Of a stretch of 64,000 bases of DNA, positions 26,420 to 41,800 are shown one piece after another. A model generated the notes under the pieces. That model saw only the letters and a list, made by a program, of their open reading frames with translations, made no database searches and had not been told where the DNA came from. A program made the translations under genes and the position numbers. The stretch covers positions 3,658,001 to 3,722,000 of the forward strand of contig NW_027490092.1 in assembly GCF_050948175.1 (NCBI RefSeq), given 5' to 3'. The stretch comes from Xylocopa sonorina (lineage: Eukaryota > Arthropoda > Insecta > Hymenoptera > Apidae). The first letter of the stretch is position 1; every line of letters starts with the position of its first letter.

Positions 26420-29400
26420 TCTATGTTTCATGATAAGATATATTATTCATTGCGAAGTGTTATGCATTCCTCGTCTACGATTCAAATGTATGTAAATGCG
26501 ACACTTCGTTGCAAGGAAATAGCATATGCAGATGTCTAAGTATCGTAGCGATAGAGTTCTAATGCTTCTTAAAACGCGATATCGCATCTCATTTCTATGT
26601 TTCATGGTAGGATATAACATGATTTGCGAAGTGCTATGTATTCCTCGTCTACACTTCAAATGAATTTGAATGCGATACTTCCTCGCTAGGAAATAGCGTT
26701 TGCAGATGTCTACGTATCGTAGCATCAGCTTTCTAATGCTTCTTAAAACGCGATATCGCGTCTCTTTTCTATCTTTCATGGTAAGATATAATATGATTTG
26801 CGAAGTGTCATGTATTCCTCTTCTACACTTCAAATGAATGTAAGTGTGATTCTTCCTTACAAGGAAACAGCGTTTGCAGATGTCTACCTATCGTAGCAGT
26901 AGAGTTCTAATGCTTCTTAAAACGCGATATCGCATCTCATTTCTATGTTTCATGGTAAGGTATAATATGATTTGCGAAGTGTTATGTACTCCTCGTTTAC
27001 ACTTCAAATGAATGTAAATGCGACACTTCCCTGCTAGGAAATAGTGTCTGCAGATGTCTAAGTATCGTAGCGATAGAGTTCTAATGCTTCTTAAAACGCG
27101 ATATCGCATCTCATTTCTATGTTTCATGGTAGGATATAATATGATTTGCGAAGTGTTATGTATTCCTCGTCTTCACTTCAAATGAATGTAAATGCGACAC
27201 TCCCTTGCTAGGAAATAGTGTCTGGAGATGTCTAGGTATCGTAGCGATAGAGTTCTAATGCTTCTTAAAACGCGATATAGCATCTCATTTCTATGTTTCA
27301 TGGAAAGATATAATATGATTTGCGAAGTGTTATGTATTCCTCGTCTACACTTCATATGAATGTAAATGCGACACTTCCTTGCAAGGAAATAGCGTTTGCA
27401 GATGTCTACCTATCGTAGCAATAGAGTTCTAATGCTTCTTAAAACGCGATATCGCATTTCATTTCTATGTTTCATGGTAAGATATAATATGATTTGCGAC
27501 GTGTCATGTATTCCTCGTCTACACTTCAAATGAATGTAAATGCGACACTTCCTTGCTAGGAAACAGCGTCTGCCGATGTCTAGGTATCGTAGCAATAGAG
27601 TTCAAATGCTTCTTAAAACGAGATATTGCATCTCATATCTATGTTTCATGATAAGATATAATATTCATTGCGAAGTGTTATGCATTCCTCGTATACGATT
27701 CAAATGAATGTAAATGCGACACTTCCTTGCAGGGAAATAGCGTTTGCAGATGTCTACGTATCGTAGCAATAGAGTTCTTATAATTCTTAAAACGCGATAT
27801 CGCATCTCACTTCTATGTTTTATGGTAGGATATAATATGATTTGCGAAGTGTTATGTATTCCTCGTCTACACATCAAATGAATGTAAATGCGACACTTCC
27901 TTGCTAGGAAATAGTGTCTGGAGATGTCTAGGTATCGTAGCGATAGAGTTCTAATGCTTCTTAAAACGCGATGTCGCATCTCATTTCTATGTTTCATGGT
28001 AAGATATAATATGATTTGCGAAGTGTCATGTATTCCTCGTCTACACTTCAAGTGAATGTAAATGCGACACTTCCTTGCTAGGAAATACCGTCTGCAGATG
28101 TCTAGGTATCGTAGCAATAGATTTCTAATGCTTCTTAAAACGCGATATCGCACCTCATATCTATGTTTCATGGTAAGATATAATATGATCTGCGAAGTGT
28201 CATGTATTCCTCGTCTACACTTCAAGTGAATGTAAATGCGACACTTCCTTGCCAGGAAATAGCGTCTGCAGATGCCTAGGTATCGTAGCAATAGAGTTCA
28301 AATGCTTCTTAAAACGAGATATTGCATCTCATATCTATGTTTCATGATAAGATATAATTTTCATTGCGAAGTGTTATGCATTCCTCGTATACGATTCAAA
28401 TGAGTGTAAATGCGACACTTCCTTGCAAGGAAATAGTGTTTGCAGATGTCTAGGTATCGTAGCAATAGAGTTCAAATGCTTCTTAAATCAAGATATTGCA
28501 TCTCATATCTATGTTTCATGATAAGATATATTATTCATTGCGAAGTGTTATGCATTCCTCGTCTACGATTCAAATGTATGTAAATGCGACACTTCGTTGC
28601 AAGGAAATAGCATATGCAGATGTCTAAGTATCGTAGCGATAGAGTTCTAATGCTTCTTAAAACGCGATATCGCATCTCATTTCTATGTTTCATGGTAGGA
28701 TATAACATGATTTGCGAAGTGCTATGTATTCCTCGTCTACACTTCAAATGAATTTGAATGCGATACTTCCTCGCTAGGAAATAGCGTTTGCAGATGTCTA
28801 CGTATCGTAGCATCAGCTTTCTAATGCTTCTTAAAACGCGATATCGCGTCTCTTTTCTATCTTTCATGGTAAGATATAATATGATTTGCGAAGTGTCATG
28901 TATTCCTCTTCTACACTTCAAATGAATGTAAGTGTGATTCTTCCTTACAAGGAAACAGCGTTTGCAGATGTCTACCTATCGTAGCAGTAGAGTTCTAATG
29001 CTTCTTAAAACGCGATATCGCATCTCATTTCTATGTTTCATGGTAAGGTATAATATGATTTGCGAAGTGTTATGTACTCCTCGTTTACACTTCAAATGAA
29101 TGTAAATGCGACACTTCCCTGCTAGGAAATAGTGTCTGCAGATGTCTAAGTATCGTAGCGATAGAGTTCTAATGCTTCTTAAAACGCGATATCGCATCTC
29201 ATTTCTATGTTTCATGGTAGGATATAATATGATTTGCGAAGTGTTATGTATTCCTCGTCTTCACTTCAAATGAATGTAAATGCGACACTTCCTTGCTAGG
29301 AAATAGTGTCTGGAGATGTCTAGGTATCGTAGCGATAGAGTTCTAATGCTTCTTAAAACGCGATATAGCATCTCATTTCTATGTTTCATGGAAAGATATA

Positions 29401-32400
29401 ATATGATTTGCGAAGTGTTATGTATTCCTCGTCTACACTTCATATGAATGTAAATGCGACACTTCCTTGCAAGGAAATAGCGTTTGCAGATGTCTACCTA
29501 TCGTAGCAATAGAGTTCTAATGCTTCTTAAAACGCGATATCGCATTTCATTTCTATGTTTCATGGTAAGATATAATATGATTTGCGACGTGTCATGTATT
29601 CCTCGTCTACACTTCAAATGAATGTAAATGCGACACTTCCTTGCTAGGAAACAGCGTCTGCCGATGTCTAGGTATCGTAGCAATAGAGTTCAAATGCTTC
29701 TTAAAACGAGATATTGCATCTCATATCTATGTTTCATGATAAGATATAATATTCATTGCGAAGTGTTATGCATTCCTCGTATACGATTCAAATGAATGTA
29801 AATGCGACACTTCCTTGCAGGGAAATAGCGTTTGCAGATGTCTACGTATCGTAGCAATAGAGTTCTTATAATTCTTAAAACGCGATATCGCATCTCACTT
29901 CTATGTTTTATGGTAGGATATAATATGATTTGCGAAGTGTTATGTATTCCTCGTCTACACTTCAAATGAATGTAAATGCGACACTTCCTTGCTAGGAAAT
30001 AGTGTCTGGAGATGTCTAGGTATCGTAGCGATAGAGTTCTAATGCTTCTTAAAACGCGATGTCGCATCTCATTTCTATGTTTCATGGTAAGATATAATAT
30101 GATTTGCGAAGTGTCATGTATTCCTCGTCTACACTTCAAGTGAATGTAAATGCGACACTTCCTTGCTAGGAAATACCGTCTGCAGATGTCTAGGTATCGT
30201 AGCAATAGATTTCTAATGCTTCTTAAAACGCGATATCGCACCTCATATCTATGTTTCATGGTAAGATATAATATGATCTGCGAAGTGTCATGTATTCCTC
30301 GTCTACACTTCAAGTGAATGTAAATGCGACACTTCCTTGCCAGGAAATAGCGTCTGCAGATGCCTAGGTATCGTAGCAATAGAGTTCAAATGCTTCTTAA
30401 AACGAGATATTGCATCTCATATCTATGTTTCATGATAAGATATAATTTTCATTGCGAAGTGTTATGCATTCCTCGTATACGATTCAAATGAGTGTAAATG
30501 CGACACTTCCTTGCAAGGAAATAGTGTTTGCAGATGTCTAGGTATCGTAGCAATAGAGTTCAAATGCTTCTTAAATCAAGATATTGCATCTCATATCTAT
30601 GTTTCATGATAAGATATATTATTCATTGCGAAGTGTTATGCATTCCTCGTCTACGATTCAAATGTATGTAAATGCGACACTTCGTTGCAAGGAAATAGCA
30701 TATGCAGATGTCTAAGTATCGTAGCGATAGAGTTCTAATGCTTCTTAAAACGCGATATCGCATCTCATTTCTATGTTTCATGGTAGGATATAACATGATT
30801 TGCGAAGTGCTATGTATTCCTCGTCTACACTTCAAATGAATTTGAATGCGATACTTCCTCGCTAGGAAATAGCGTTTGCAGATGTCTACGTATCGTAGCA
30901 TCAGCTTTCTAATGCTTCTTAAAACGCGATATCGCGTCTCTTTTCTATCTTTCATGGTAAGATATAATATGATTTGCGAAGTGTCATGTATTCCTCTTCT
31001 ACACTTCAAATGAATGTAAGTGTGATTCTTCCTTACAAGGAAACAGCGTTTGCAGATGTCTACCTATCGTAGCAGTAGAGTTCTAATGCTTCTTAAAACG
31101 CGATATCGCATCTCATTTCTATGTTTCATGGTAAGGTATAATATGATTTGCGAAGTGTTATGTACTCCTCGTTTACACTTCAAATGAATGTAAATGCGAC
31201 ACTTCCCTGCTAGGAAATAGTGTCTGCAGATGTCTAAGTATCGTAGCGATAGAGTTCTAATGCTTCTTAAAACGCGATATCGCATCTCATTTCTATGTTT
31301 CATGGTAGGATATAATATGATTTGCGAAGTGTTATGTATTCCTCGTCTTCACTTCAAATGAATGTAAATGCGACACTTCCTTGCTAGGAAATAGTGTCTG
31401 GAGATGTCTAGGTATCGTAGCGATAGAGTTCTAATGCTTCTTAAAACGCGATATAGCATCTCATTTCTATGTTTCATGGAAAGATATAATATGATTTGCG
31501 AAGTGTTATGTATTCCTCGTCTACACTTCATATGAATGTAAATGCGACACTTCCTTGCAAGGAAATAGCGTTTGCAGATGTCTACCTATCGTAGCAATAG
31601 AGTTCTAATGCTTCTTAAAACGCGATATCGCATTTCATTTCTATGTTTCATGGTAAGATATAATATGATTTGCGACGTGTCATGTATTCCTCGTCTACAC
31701 TTCAAATGAATGTAAATGCGACACTTCCTTGCTAGGAAACAGCGTCTGCCGATGTCTAGGTATCGTAGCAATAGAGTTCAAATGCTTCTTAAAACGAGAT
31801 ATTGCATCTCATATCTATGTTTCATGATAAGATATAATATTCATTGCGAAGTGTTATGCATTCCTCGTATACGATTCAAATGAATGTAAATGCGACACTT
31901 CCTTGCAGGGAAATAGCGTTTGCAGATGTCTACGTATCGTAGCAATAGAGTTCTTATAATTCTTAAAACGCGATATCGCATCTCACTTCTATGTTTTATG
32001 GTAGGATATAATATGATTTGCGAAGTGTTATGTATTCCTCGTCTACACTTCAAATGAATGTAAATGCGACACTTCCTTGCTAGGAAATAGTGTCTGGAGA
32101 TGTCTAGGTATCGTAGCGATAGAGTTCTAATGCTTCTTAAAACGCGATGTCGCATCTCATTTCTATGTTTCATGGTAAGATATAATATGATTTGCGAAGT
32201 GTCATGTATTCCTCGTCTACACTTCAAGTGAATGTAAATGCGACACTTCCTTGCTAGGAAATACCGTCTGCAGATGTCTAGGTATCGTAGCAATAGATTT
32301 CTAATGCTTCTTAAAACGCGATATCGCACCTCATATCTATGTTTCATGGTAAGATATAATATGATCTGCGAAGTGTCATGTATTCCTCGTCTACACTTCA

Positions 32401-32727
32401 AGTGAATGTAAATGCGACACTTCCTTGCCAGGAAATAGCGTCTGCAGATGCCTAGGTATCGTAGCAATAGAGTTCAAATGCTTCTTAAAACGAGATATTG
32501 CATCTCATATCTATGTTTCATGATAAGATATAATTTTCATTGCGAAGTGTTATGCATTCCTCGTATACGATTCAAATGAGTGTAAATGCGACACTTCCTT
32601 GCAAGGAAATAGTGTTTGCAGATGTCTAGGTATCGTAGCAATAGAGTTCAAATGCTTCTTAAATCAAGATATTGCATCTCATATCTATGTTTCATGATAA
32701 GATATATTATTCATTGCGAAGTGTTAT
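26420..32727. repeat. Tandem 12-monomer higher-order repeat, three copies (period 2,088 bp)
   Basis: Units are 26,420-28,507, 28,508-30,595 and 30,596-32,683, with 44 further matching bases. Start and end are fixed by CATTTCT against CATATCT at 26,419 and 28,507, and by TTATACA against TTATGCA at 32,728. Each unit contains the markers GCATATGCAG, GCATCAGCTTTC, TCTCTTTTCTATC, CGTTTACACTTC, CGCGATATAGC, TCTGCCGATG, GTTCTTATAATTC and GATGCCTAGG in that order. Copies 2 and 3 look identical wherever compared. Copy 1 differs at least at 27,202 (C for T) and 27,873 (A for T). This is the cleanest evidence of recent homogenisation in the window. Confidence 0.93.
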
Positions 32728-33713
32728 ACATTCCTCGTCTACGATTCAAATGAATGTAAATGCGACACTTCCTTGCAAGGAAATAGCGTTTGCAGATGTC
32801 TACGTATCGTAGCAATAGAGTTCTTATGATTCTTAAAACGCGATATCGCATCTCATTTCTATGTTTCATGGTAAGATATAATATGATTTGCGAAGTGTTA
32901 TGTATTCCTCGTCTACACTTCAAATGAATGTAAATGCGACACTTCGTTGCTAGGAAATAGTGTCTGCAGATGTCTAGGTATCGTAGCGATAGAGTTCTGA
33001 TGCTTTTTAAAACGCGATATCGCATCTCATTTCTATGATTCATGGTAAGATATAATATGATTTGTGAAGTGTTATGTATTCCTCGTCTACACTTCATATG
33101 AATGTAAATGCGACACTTCCTTGCAAGGAAATAGCGTTTGCAGATGTCTACGTATCGAAGCAATAGAGTTCAAATGCTTCTTAAACCGAGATATTGCATC
33201 TCATATCTATGTTTCATGATAAGATATATTATTCATTGCGAAGTGTTATACATTGCTCGTCTACGATTCAAATGAATGTAAATGCGACACTTCCTTGCAA
33301 GGAAATAGCGTTTGCAGATGTCTACGTATCGTAGCAATAGAGTCCTTATGATTCTTAAAACGCGATATCGCATCTCATTTCTATGTTTCATGGTAAGATA
33401 TAATATGATTTGCGAAGTGTTATGTATTCCTCGTCTACACTTCAAATGAATGTAAATGCGACACTTCCTTGCTAGGAAATAATGTCTGCAGATGTCTAGG
33501 TATCGTAGCGATAGAGTTCTAATGCTTCTTAAAACGCGATATCGCAACTCATTTTTATGTTTCATGGTAAGATATAATATGATTTGCGAAGTGTTATGTA
33601 TTCCTCGTCTGCACTTCAAATGAATGTAAATGCGACACTTGCTTCCAAGGAAATAGCGTTTGCAGATGTCTACGTATCGTAGCAATGGAGTTCTTATGAT
33701 TCTTAAAACGCGA
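32470..33713. repeat. 1.2-kb block related to 8,875-10,118 and 43,258-44,501
   Basis: Markers shared with 8.9-10.1 kb at an offset of 23,595 (136 monomers less 69 bases, the two known deletions) include AAATCAAGATATTGC near 32,660, TTATACATTCC near 32,725, GCTTTTTAAAACGCG near 33,002, CTATGATTCATGG near 33,033, GGAAATAATGTCTG near 33,476 and ACTCATTTTTATG near 33,547. The left part overlaps the end of the third 12-mer unit, so the 12-mer itself contains some of the same monomers. Confidence 0.8.
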
Positions 33714-35821
33714 TATCGCATCTCATTTCTATGTTTCATGGTAAGATATAATATGATTTGCGAAGTGTTATGTATTCCTCGTCTACACTTCAAATGAATG
33801 TAAATGCGACACTTCCTTGCCAGGAAATAGCGTCTGCAGATGTCTAGGTATCGTAGCGATAGAGTTCTAATGCTTCTTAAAACGCGATATCGCACCTCAT
33901 TTCTATGTTTCATGGTAAGATATAATATGATTTGCGGACTGTTATGTATTCCTCGTCTACACTTCATATGAATGTAAATGCGACACTTCCTTGCAAGGAA
34001 ATAGCGTTTGCAGATGTCTACCTATCGTAGCAATAGGGTTCTGATGCTTCTTAAAACGCGATATCGCATTTCGTTTCTATGTTTCATGGTAAGATATAAT
34101 ATGATTTGCGACGTGTCATGTATTCCTCGTCTACACTTCAAATGAATGTAAATGCGACACTTCCTTGCCAGGAAATAGCGTCTGCAGATGTCTAGGTATC
34201 GTAGCAATAGAGTCCTTATGATTCTTAAAACGCGATATCGCATCTCATTTCCACGTTTCGTGGTAAGATATAATATGATTTGCGAAGTGTTATGTATTCC
34301 TCGTCTACACTTCAAATGAATGTAAATGCGACACTTCCTTGCTAGGAAATAGTGTCTGGAGATGTCTAGGTATCGTAGCGATAGAGTTCTAGTGCCTCAT
34401 AAAACGCGATATCGCATCTCATTTCTATGTTTCATGGAAAGATATAATATGATTTGCGAAGTGTTATGTATTCCTCGTCTACACTTCATATGAATGTAAA
34501 TGCGACACTTCCTTGCAAGGAAATAGCGTTTGCAGATGTCTACCTATCGTAGCAATAGAGTTCTAATGCTTCTTAAAACGCGATATCGCATTTCATTTCT
34601 ATGTTTCATGGTAAGATATAATATGATTTGCGACGTGTCATGTGTTCCTCGTCTACACATCAAATGAATGTAAATGCGACACTTCCTTTCTAGGAAATAG
34701 CGTCTGCAGATGTCTAGGTATCGTAGCAATAGGTTTCTAATGCTTCTTAAAACGCGATATTGCATCTCATTTCTATGTTTCATGGTAAGATATACTATGA
34801 TTTGCGAAGTGTTATGTATTCCTCGTCTACACTTCAAATGAATGTAAATGCGACACTTCCTTGCTAGGAAATAGCGTCTGCAGATGTCTAGGTATCGTAG
34901 CAATAGATTTCTACTGCTTCTTAAAACGCGATATCGCATCTCATTTCTATGTTTCATGGTAAGATATAATATGATTTGCGAAGTGTCATGTATTCCTCGT
35001 CTACACTTGAAGTGAATGTAAATGCGACACTTCCTTGCCAGGAAATAGCGTCTGCAGATGTCTAGGTATCGTAGCAATAGAGTTCAAATGCTTCTTAAAA
35101 CGAGATATTGCATCTCATATCTATGTTTCATGATAAGATATAATATTCATTGCGAAGTGTTATGCATTCCTCGTATACGATTCAAATGAGTGTAAATGCG
35201 ACACTTCCTTGCAAGGAAATAGTGTTTGCAGATGTCTAGGTATCGTAGCAATGGAGTTCAAATGCTTCTTAAAACGAGATATTGCATCTCATTTCTATGT
35301 TTCATGATAAGATATATTATTCATTGCGAAGTGTTATGCATTCCTCGTCTACGATTCAAATGAATGTAAATGCGACACTTCGTTGCAAGGAAATAGCATT
35401 TGCAGATGTCTACCTATCGTAGCAATAGAGCTCAAATGCTTCTTAAAACGAGATATTGCATCTCATATCTATGTTTCATGATAAGATATAATATTCATTG
35501 CGAAGTGTTATGCATTCCTCGTCTGCGATTCAAATGAAAGTAAATGCGACACTTCCTTGCAAGGAAATAGCGATTGCAGATGTCTACGTATCGCAGTAAT
35601 AGAGTTCATATGATTCTTAAAACGCGATATCGCATCTCATTTCTATGTTTCATGGTAAGATATAATATGATTTGCGAAGTGCTATGTATTCTTCGTCTAC
35701 ACTTCAAATGAATTTGAATGCGATACTTCCTCGCTAGGAAATAGCGTTTGCAGATGTCTACGTATCGTAGCATCAGCTTTCTAATGCTTCTTAAAACGCG
35801 ATATCGCGTCTCTTTTCTATC

Positions 35822-38800
35822 TTTCATGGTAAGATATAATATGATTTGCGACGTGTCATGTGTTCCTCGTCTACACTTCAAATGAATGTAAATGCGACAC
35901 TTCCTTTCTAGGAAATAGCGTCTGCAGACGTCTAGGTATCGTAGCAATAGATTTCTAATGCTTCTTAAAACGCGATATTGCATCTCGTTTCTATGTTTCA
36001 TGGTAAGATATAATATGATTTGCGAAGTGTCATGTATTCCACGTCTACACTTCAAGTGAATGTAAATGCGACACTTCCTTGCCAGGAAATAGCGTCTGCA
36101 GATGTCTAGGTATCGTAGCAATAGAGTTCAAATGCTTCTTAAAACGAGATATCGGATCTCATTTCTATGTTTCATGGTAAGATATAATATGATTTGCGAA
36201 GTATTATGTATTCCTCGTCTACACTTCATATGAATGTAAATGCGACACTTCCTTGCAAGGAAATAGCGTCTCTAGATGTCTACGTATCGTAGCAATGGAG
36301 TTCTTATGATACTTAAAACGCGATATCGCATCTCATTTCTATGTTTCATGGTAAGATATAATATGATTTGCGAAGTGTCATGTATTCCTCGTCTACACTT
36401 CAAATGAATGTAAATGCGACACTTCCTTGCTAGGAAACAGCGTCTGCCGATGTCTAGGTATCGTAGCAATAGAGTTCAAATGCTTCTAAAAACGAGATAT
36501 TGCATCTCATATCTATGTTTCATGATAAGATATAATATTCATTGCGAAGTGTTATGCATTCCTCGTATACGATTCAAATGAATGTAAATGCGACACTTCC
36601 TTGCAGGGAAATAGCGTTTGCAGATGTCTACGTATCGTAGCAATAGAGTTCTTATAATTCTTAAAACGCGATATCGCATCTCACTTCTATGTTTTATGGT
36701 AGGATATAATATGATTTGCGAAGTGTTATGTATTCCTCGTCTACACTTCAAATGAATGTAAATGCGACACTTCCTTGCTAGGAAATAGTGTCTGGAGATG
36801 TCTAGGTATCGCAGCGATAGAGTTCTAATGCTTCTTAAAACGCGATGTCGCATCTCATTTCTATGTTTCATGGTAAGATATAATATGATTTGCGAAGTGT
36901 CATGTATTCCTCGTCTACACTTCAAGTGAATGTAAATGCGACACTTCCTTGCCAGGAAATAGCGTCTGCAGATGTCTAGGTATCGTAGCAATAGAGTTCA
37001 AATGCTTCTTAAAACGAGATATTGCATCTCATATCTATGTTTCATGATAAGATATAATATTCATTGCGAAGTGTTATGCATTCCTCGTATACGATTCAAA
37101 TGAGTGTAAATGCGACACTTCCTTGCAAGGAAATAGTGTTTGCAGATGTCTAGGTATCGTAGCAATGGAGTTCAAATGCTTCTTAAAACGAGATATTGCA
37201 TCTCATTTCTATGTTTCATGATAAGATATATTATTCATTGCGAAGTGTTATGCATTCCTCGTCTACGATTCATATGAATGTAAATGCGACACTTCGTTGC
37301 AAGGAAATAGCATTTGCAGATGTCTACCTATCGTAGCAATAGAGCTCAAATGCTTCTTAAAACGAGATACTGCATCTCATATCTATGTTTCATGATAAGA
37401 TATAATATTCATTGCGAAGTGTTATGCATTCCTCGTCTGCGATTCAAATGAAAGTAAATGCGACACTTCCTTGCAAGGAAATAGCGATTGCAGATGTCTA
37501 CGTATCGCAGCAATAGAGTTCATATGATTCTTAAAACGCGATATCGCATCTCATTTCTATGTTTCATGGTAAGATATAATATGATTTGCGAAGTGTTATG
37601 TACTCCTCGTTTACACTTCAAATGAATGTAAATGCGACACTTCCCTGCTAGGAAATAGTGTCTGCAGATGTCTAAGTATCGTAGCGATAGAGTTCTAATG
37701 CTTCTTAAAACGCGATATCGCATCTCATTTCTATGTTTCATGGTAGGATATAATATGATTTGCGAAGTGTAATGTATTCCTCGTCTTCACTTCAAATGAA
37801 TGTAAATGCGACACTTCCTTGCTAGGAGATAGTGTCTGGAGATGTCTAGGTATCGTAGCGATAGAGTTCTAATGCTTCTTAAAACGCGATATAGCATCTC
37901 ATTTCTATGTTTCATGGAAAGATATAATATGATTTGCGAAGTGTTATGTATTCCTCGTCTACACTTCATATGAATGTAAATGCGACACTTCCTTGCAAGG
38001 AAATAGCGTTTGCAGATGTCTACCTATCGTAGCAATAGAGTTCTAATGCTTCTTAAAACGCGATATCGCATTTCATTTCTATGTTTCATGGTAAGATATA
38101 ATATGATTTGCGACGTGTCATGTGTTCCTCGTCTACACTTCAAATGAATGTAAATGCGACACTTCCTTTCTAGGAAATAGCGTCTGCAGATGTCTAGGTA
38201 TCGTAGCAATAGATTTCTAATGCTTCTTAAAACGCGATATTGCATCTCATTTCTATGTTTCATGGTAAGATATAATATGATTTGCGAAGTGTTATGTACT
38301 CCTCGTTTACACTTCAAATGAATGTAAATGCGACACTTCCCTGCTAGGAAATAGTGTCTGCAGATGTCTAAGTATCGTAGCGATAGAGTTCTAATGCTTC
38401 TTAAAACGCGATATCGCATCTCATTTCTATGTTTCATGGTAGGATATAATATGATTTGCGAAGTGTAATGTATTCCTCGTCTTCACTTCAAATGAATGTA
38501 AATGCGACACTTCCTTGCTAGGAGATAGTGTCTGGAGATGTCTAGGTATCGTAGCGATAGAGTTCTAATGCTTCTTAAAACGCGATATAGCATCTCATTT
38601 CTATGTTTCATGGAAAGATATAATATGATTTGCGAAGTGTTATGTATTCCTCGTCTACACTTCATATGAATGTAAATGCGACACTTCCTTGCAAGGAAAT
38701 AGCGTTTGCAGATGTCTACCTATCGTAGCAATAGAGTTCTAATGCTTCTTAAAACGCGATATCGCATTTCATTTCTATGTTTCATGGTAAGATATAATAT

Positions 38801-41800
38801 GATTTGCGACGTGTCATGTGTTCCTCGTCTACACTTCAAATGAATGTAAATGCGACACTTCCTTTCTAGGAAATAGCGTCTGCAGATGTCTAGGTATCGT
38901 AGCAATAGATTTCTAATGCTTCTTAAAACGCGATATTGCATCTCATTTCTATGTTTCATGGTAAGATATAATATGATTTGCGAAGTGTCATGTATTCCAC
39001 GTCTACACTTCAAGTGAATGTAAATGCGACACTTCCTTGCCAGGAAATAGCGTCTGCAGATGTCTAGGTTTCGTAGCAATAGAGTTCAAATGCTTCTTAA
39101 AACGAGATATCGGATCTCATTTCTATGTTTCATGGTAAGATATAATATGATTTGCGAAGTATTATGTATTCCTCGTCTACACTTCATATGAATGTAAATG
39201 CGACACTTCCTTGCAAGGAAATAGCGTCTCCAGATGTCTACGTATCGTAGCAATGGAGTTCTTATGATACTTAAAACGCGATATCGCATCTCATTTCTAT
39301 GTTTCATGGTAAGATATAATATGATTTGCGAAGTGTCATGTATTCCTCGTCTACACTTCAAATGAATGTAAATGCGACACTTCCTTGCTAGGAAACAGCG
39401 TCTGCCGATGTCTAGGTATCGTAGCAATAGAGTTCAAATGCTTCTTAAAACGAGATATTGCATCTCATATCTATGTTTCATGATAAGATATAATATTCAT
39501 TGCGAAGTGTTATGCATTCCTCGTATACGATTCAAATGAATGTAAATGCGACACTTCCTTCCAGGGAAATAGCGTTTGCAGATGTCTACGTATCGTAGCA
39601 ATAGAGTTCTTATAATTCTTAAAACGCGATATCGCATCTCACTTCTATGTTTTATGGTAGGAAATAATATGATTTGCGAAGTGTTATGTATTCCTCGTCT
39701 ACACTTCAAATGAATGTAAATGCGACACTTCCTTGCTAGGAAATAGTGTCTGGAGATGTCTAGGTATCGTAGCGATAGAGTTCTAATGCTTCCTAAAACG
39801 CGATGTCGCATCTCATTTCTATGTTTCATGGTAAGATATAATATGATTTGCGAAGTGTCATGTATTCCTCGTCTACACTTCAAGTGAATGTAAATGCGAC
39901 ACTTCCTTGCCAGGAAATAGCGTCTGCAGATGTCTAGGTATCGTAGCAATAGAGTTCAAATGCTTCTTAGAACGAGATATTGCATCTCATATCTATGTTT
40001 CATGATAAGATATAATATTCATAGCGAAGTGTTATGCATTCCTCGTATACGATTCAAATGAGTGTAAATGCGACACTTCCTTGCAAGGAAATAGTGTTTG
40101 CAGATGTCTAGGTATCGTAGCAATGGAGTTCAAATGCTTCTTAAAACGAGATATTGCATCTCATTTCTATGTTTCATGATAAGATATATTATTCATTGCG
40201 AAGTGTTATGCATTCCTCGTCTACGATTCATATGAATGTAAATGCGACACTTCGTTGCAAGGAAATAGCATTTGCAGATGTCTACCTATCGTAGCAATAG
40301 AGCTCAAATGCTTCTTAAAACGAGATATTGCATCTCATATCTATGTTTCATGATAAGATATAATATTCATTGCGAAGTGTTATGCATTCCTCGTCTGCGA
40401 TTCAAATGAAAGTAAATGCGACACTTCCTTGCAAGGAAATAGCGATTGCAGATGTCTACGTATCGCAGCAATAGAGTTCATATGATTCTTAAAACGCGAT
40501 ATCGCATCTCATTTCTATGTTTCATGGTAAGATATAACATGATTTGCGAAGTGCTATGTATTCCTCGTCTACACTTCAAATGAATTTGAATGCGATACTT
40601 CCTCGCTAGGAAATAGCGTTTGCAGATGTCTACGTATCGTAGCATCAGCTTTCTAATGCTTCTTAAAACGCGATATCGCGTCTCTTTTCTATCTTTCATG
40701 GTAAGATATAATATGATTTGCGAAGTGTCATGTATTCCTCTTCTACACTTCAAATGAATGTAAGTGTGATTCTTCCTTGCAAGGAAACAGCGTTTGCAGA
40801 TGTCTACCTATCGTAGCAGTAGAGTTCTAATGCTTCTTAAAACGCGATATCGCATCCCATTTCTATGTTTCATGGTAAGATATAATATGATTTGCGAAGT
40901 GTTATGTACTCCTCGTTTACACTTCAAATGAATGTAAATGCGACACTTCCCTGCTAGGAAATAGTGTCTGCAGATGTCTAAGTATCGTAGCGATAGGGTT
41001 CTAATGCTTCTTAAAACGCGATATCGCATCTCATTTCTATGTTTCATGGTAGGATATAATATGATTTGCGAAGTGTAATGTATTCCTCGTCTTCACTTCA
41101 AATGAATGTAAATGCGACACTTCCTTGCTAGGAAATAGTGTCTGGAGATGTCTAGGTATCGTAGCGATAGAGTTCTAATGCTTCTTAAAACGCGATATAG
41201 CATCTCATTTCTATGTTTCATGGAAAGATATAATATGATTTGCGAAGTGTTATGTATTCCTCGTCTACACTTCATATGAATGTAAATGCGACACTTCCTT
41301 GCAAGGAAATAGCGTTTGCAGATGTCTACCTATCGTAGCAATAGAGTTCTAATGCTTCTTAAAACGCGATATCGCATTTCATTTCTATGTTTCATGGTAA
41401 GATATAATATGATTTGCGACGTGTCATGTTTTCCTCGTCTACACTTCAAATGAATGTAAATGCGACACTTCCTTTCTAGGAAATAGCGTCTGCAGATGTC
41501 TAGGTATCGTAGCAATAGATTTCTAATGCTTCTTAAAACGCGATATCGCATCTCATTTCTATGTTTCATGGTAAGATATAATATGATTTGCGAAGTGTCA
41601 TGTATTCCACGTCTACACTTCAAGTGAATGTAAATGCGACACTTCCTTGCCAGGAAATAGCGTCTGCAGATGTCTAGGTATCGTAGCAATAGAGTTCAAA
41701 TGCTTCTTAAAACGAGATATCGGATCTCATTTCTATGTTTCATGGTAAGATATAATATGATTTGCGAAGTATTATGTTTTCCTCGTCTACACTTCATATG

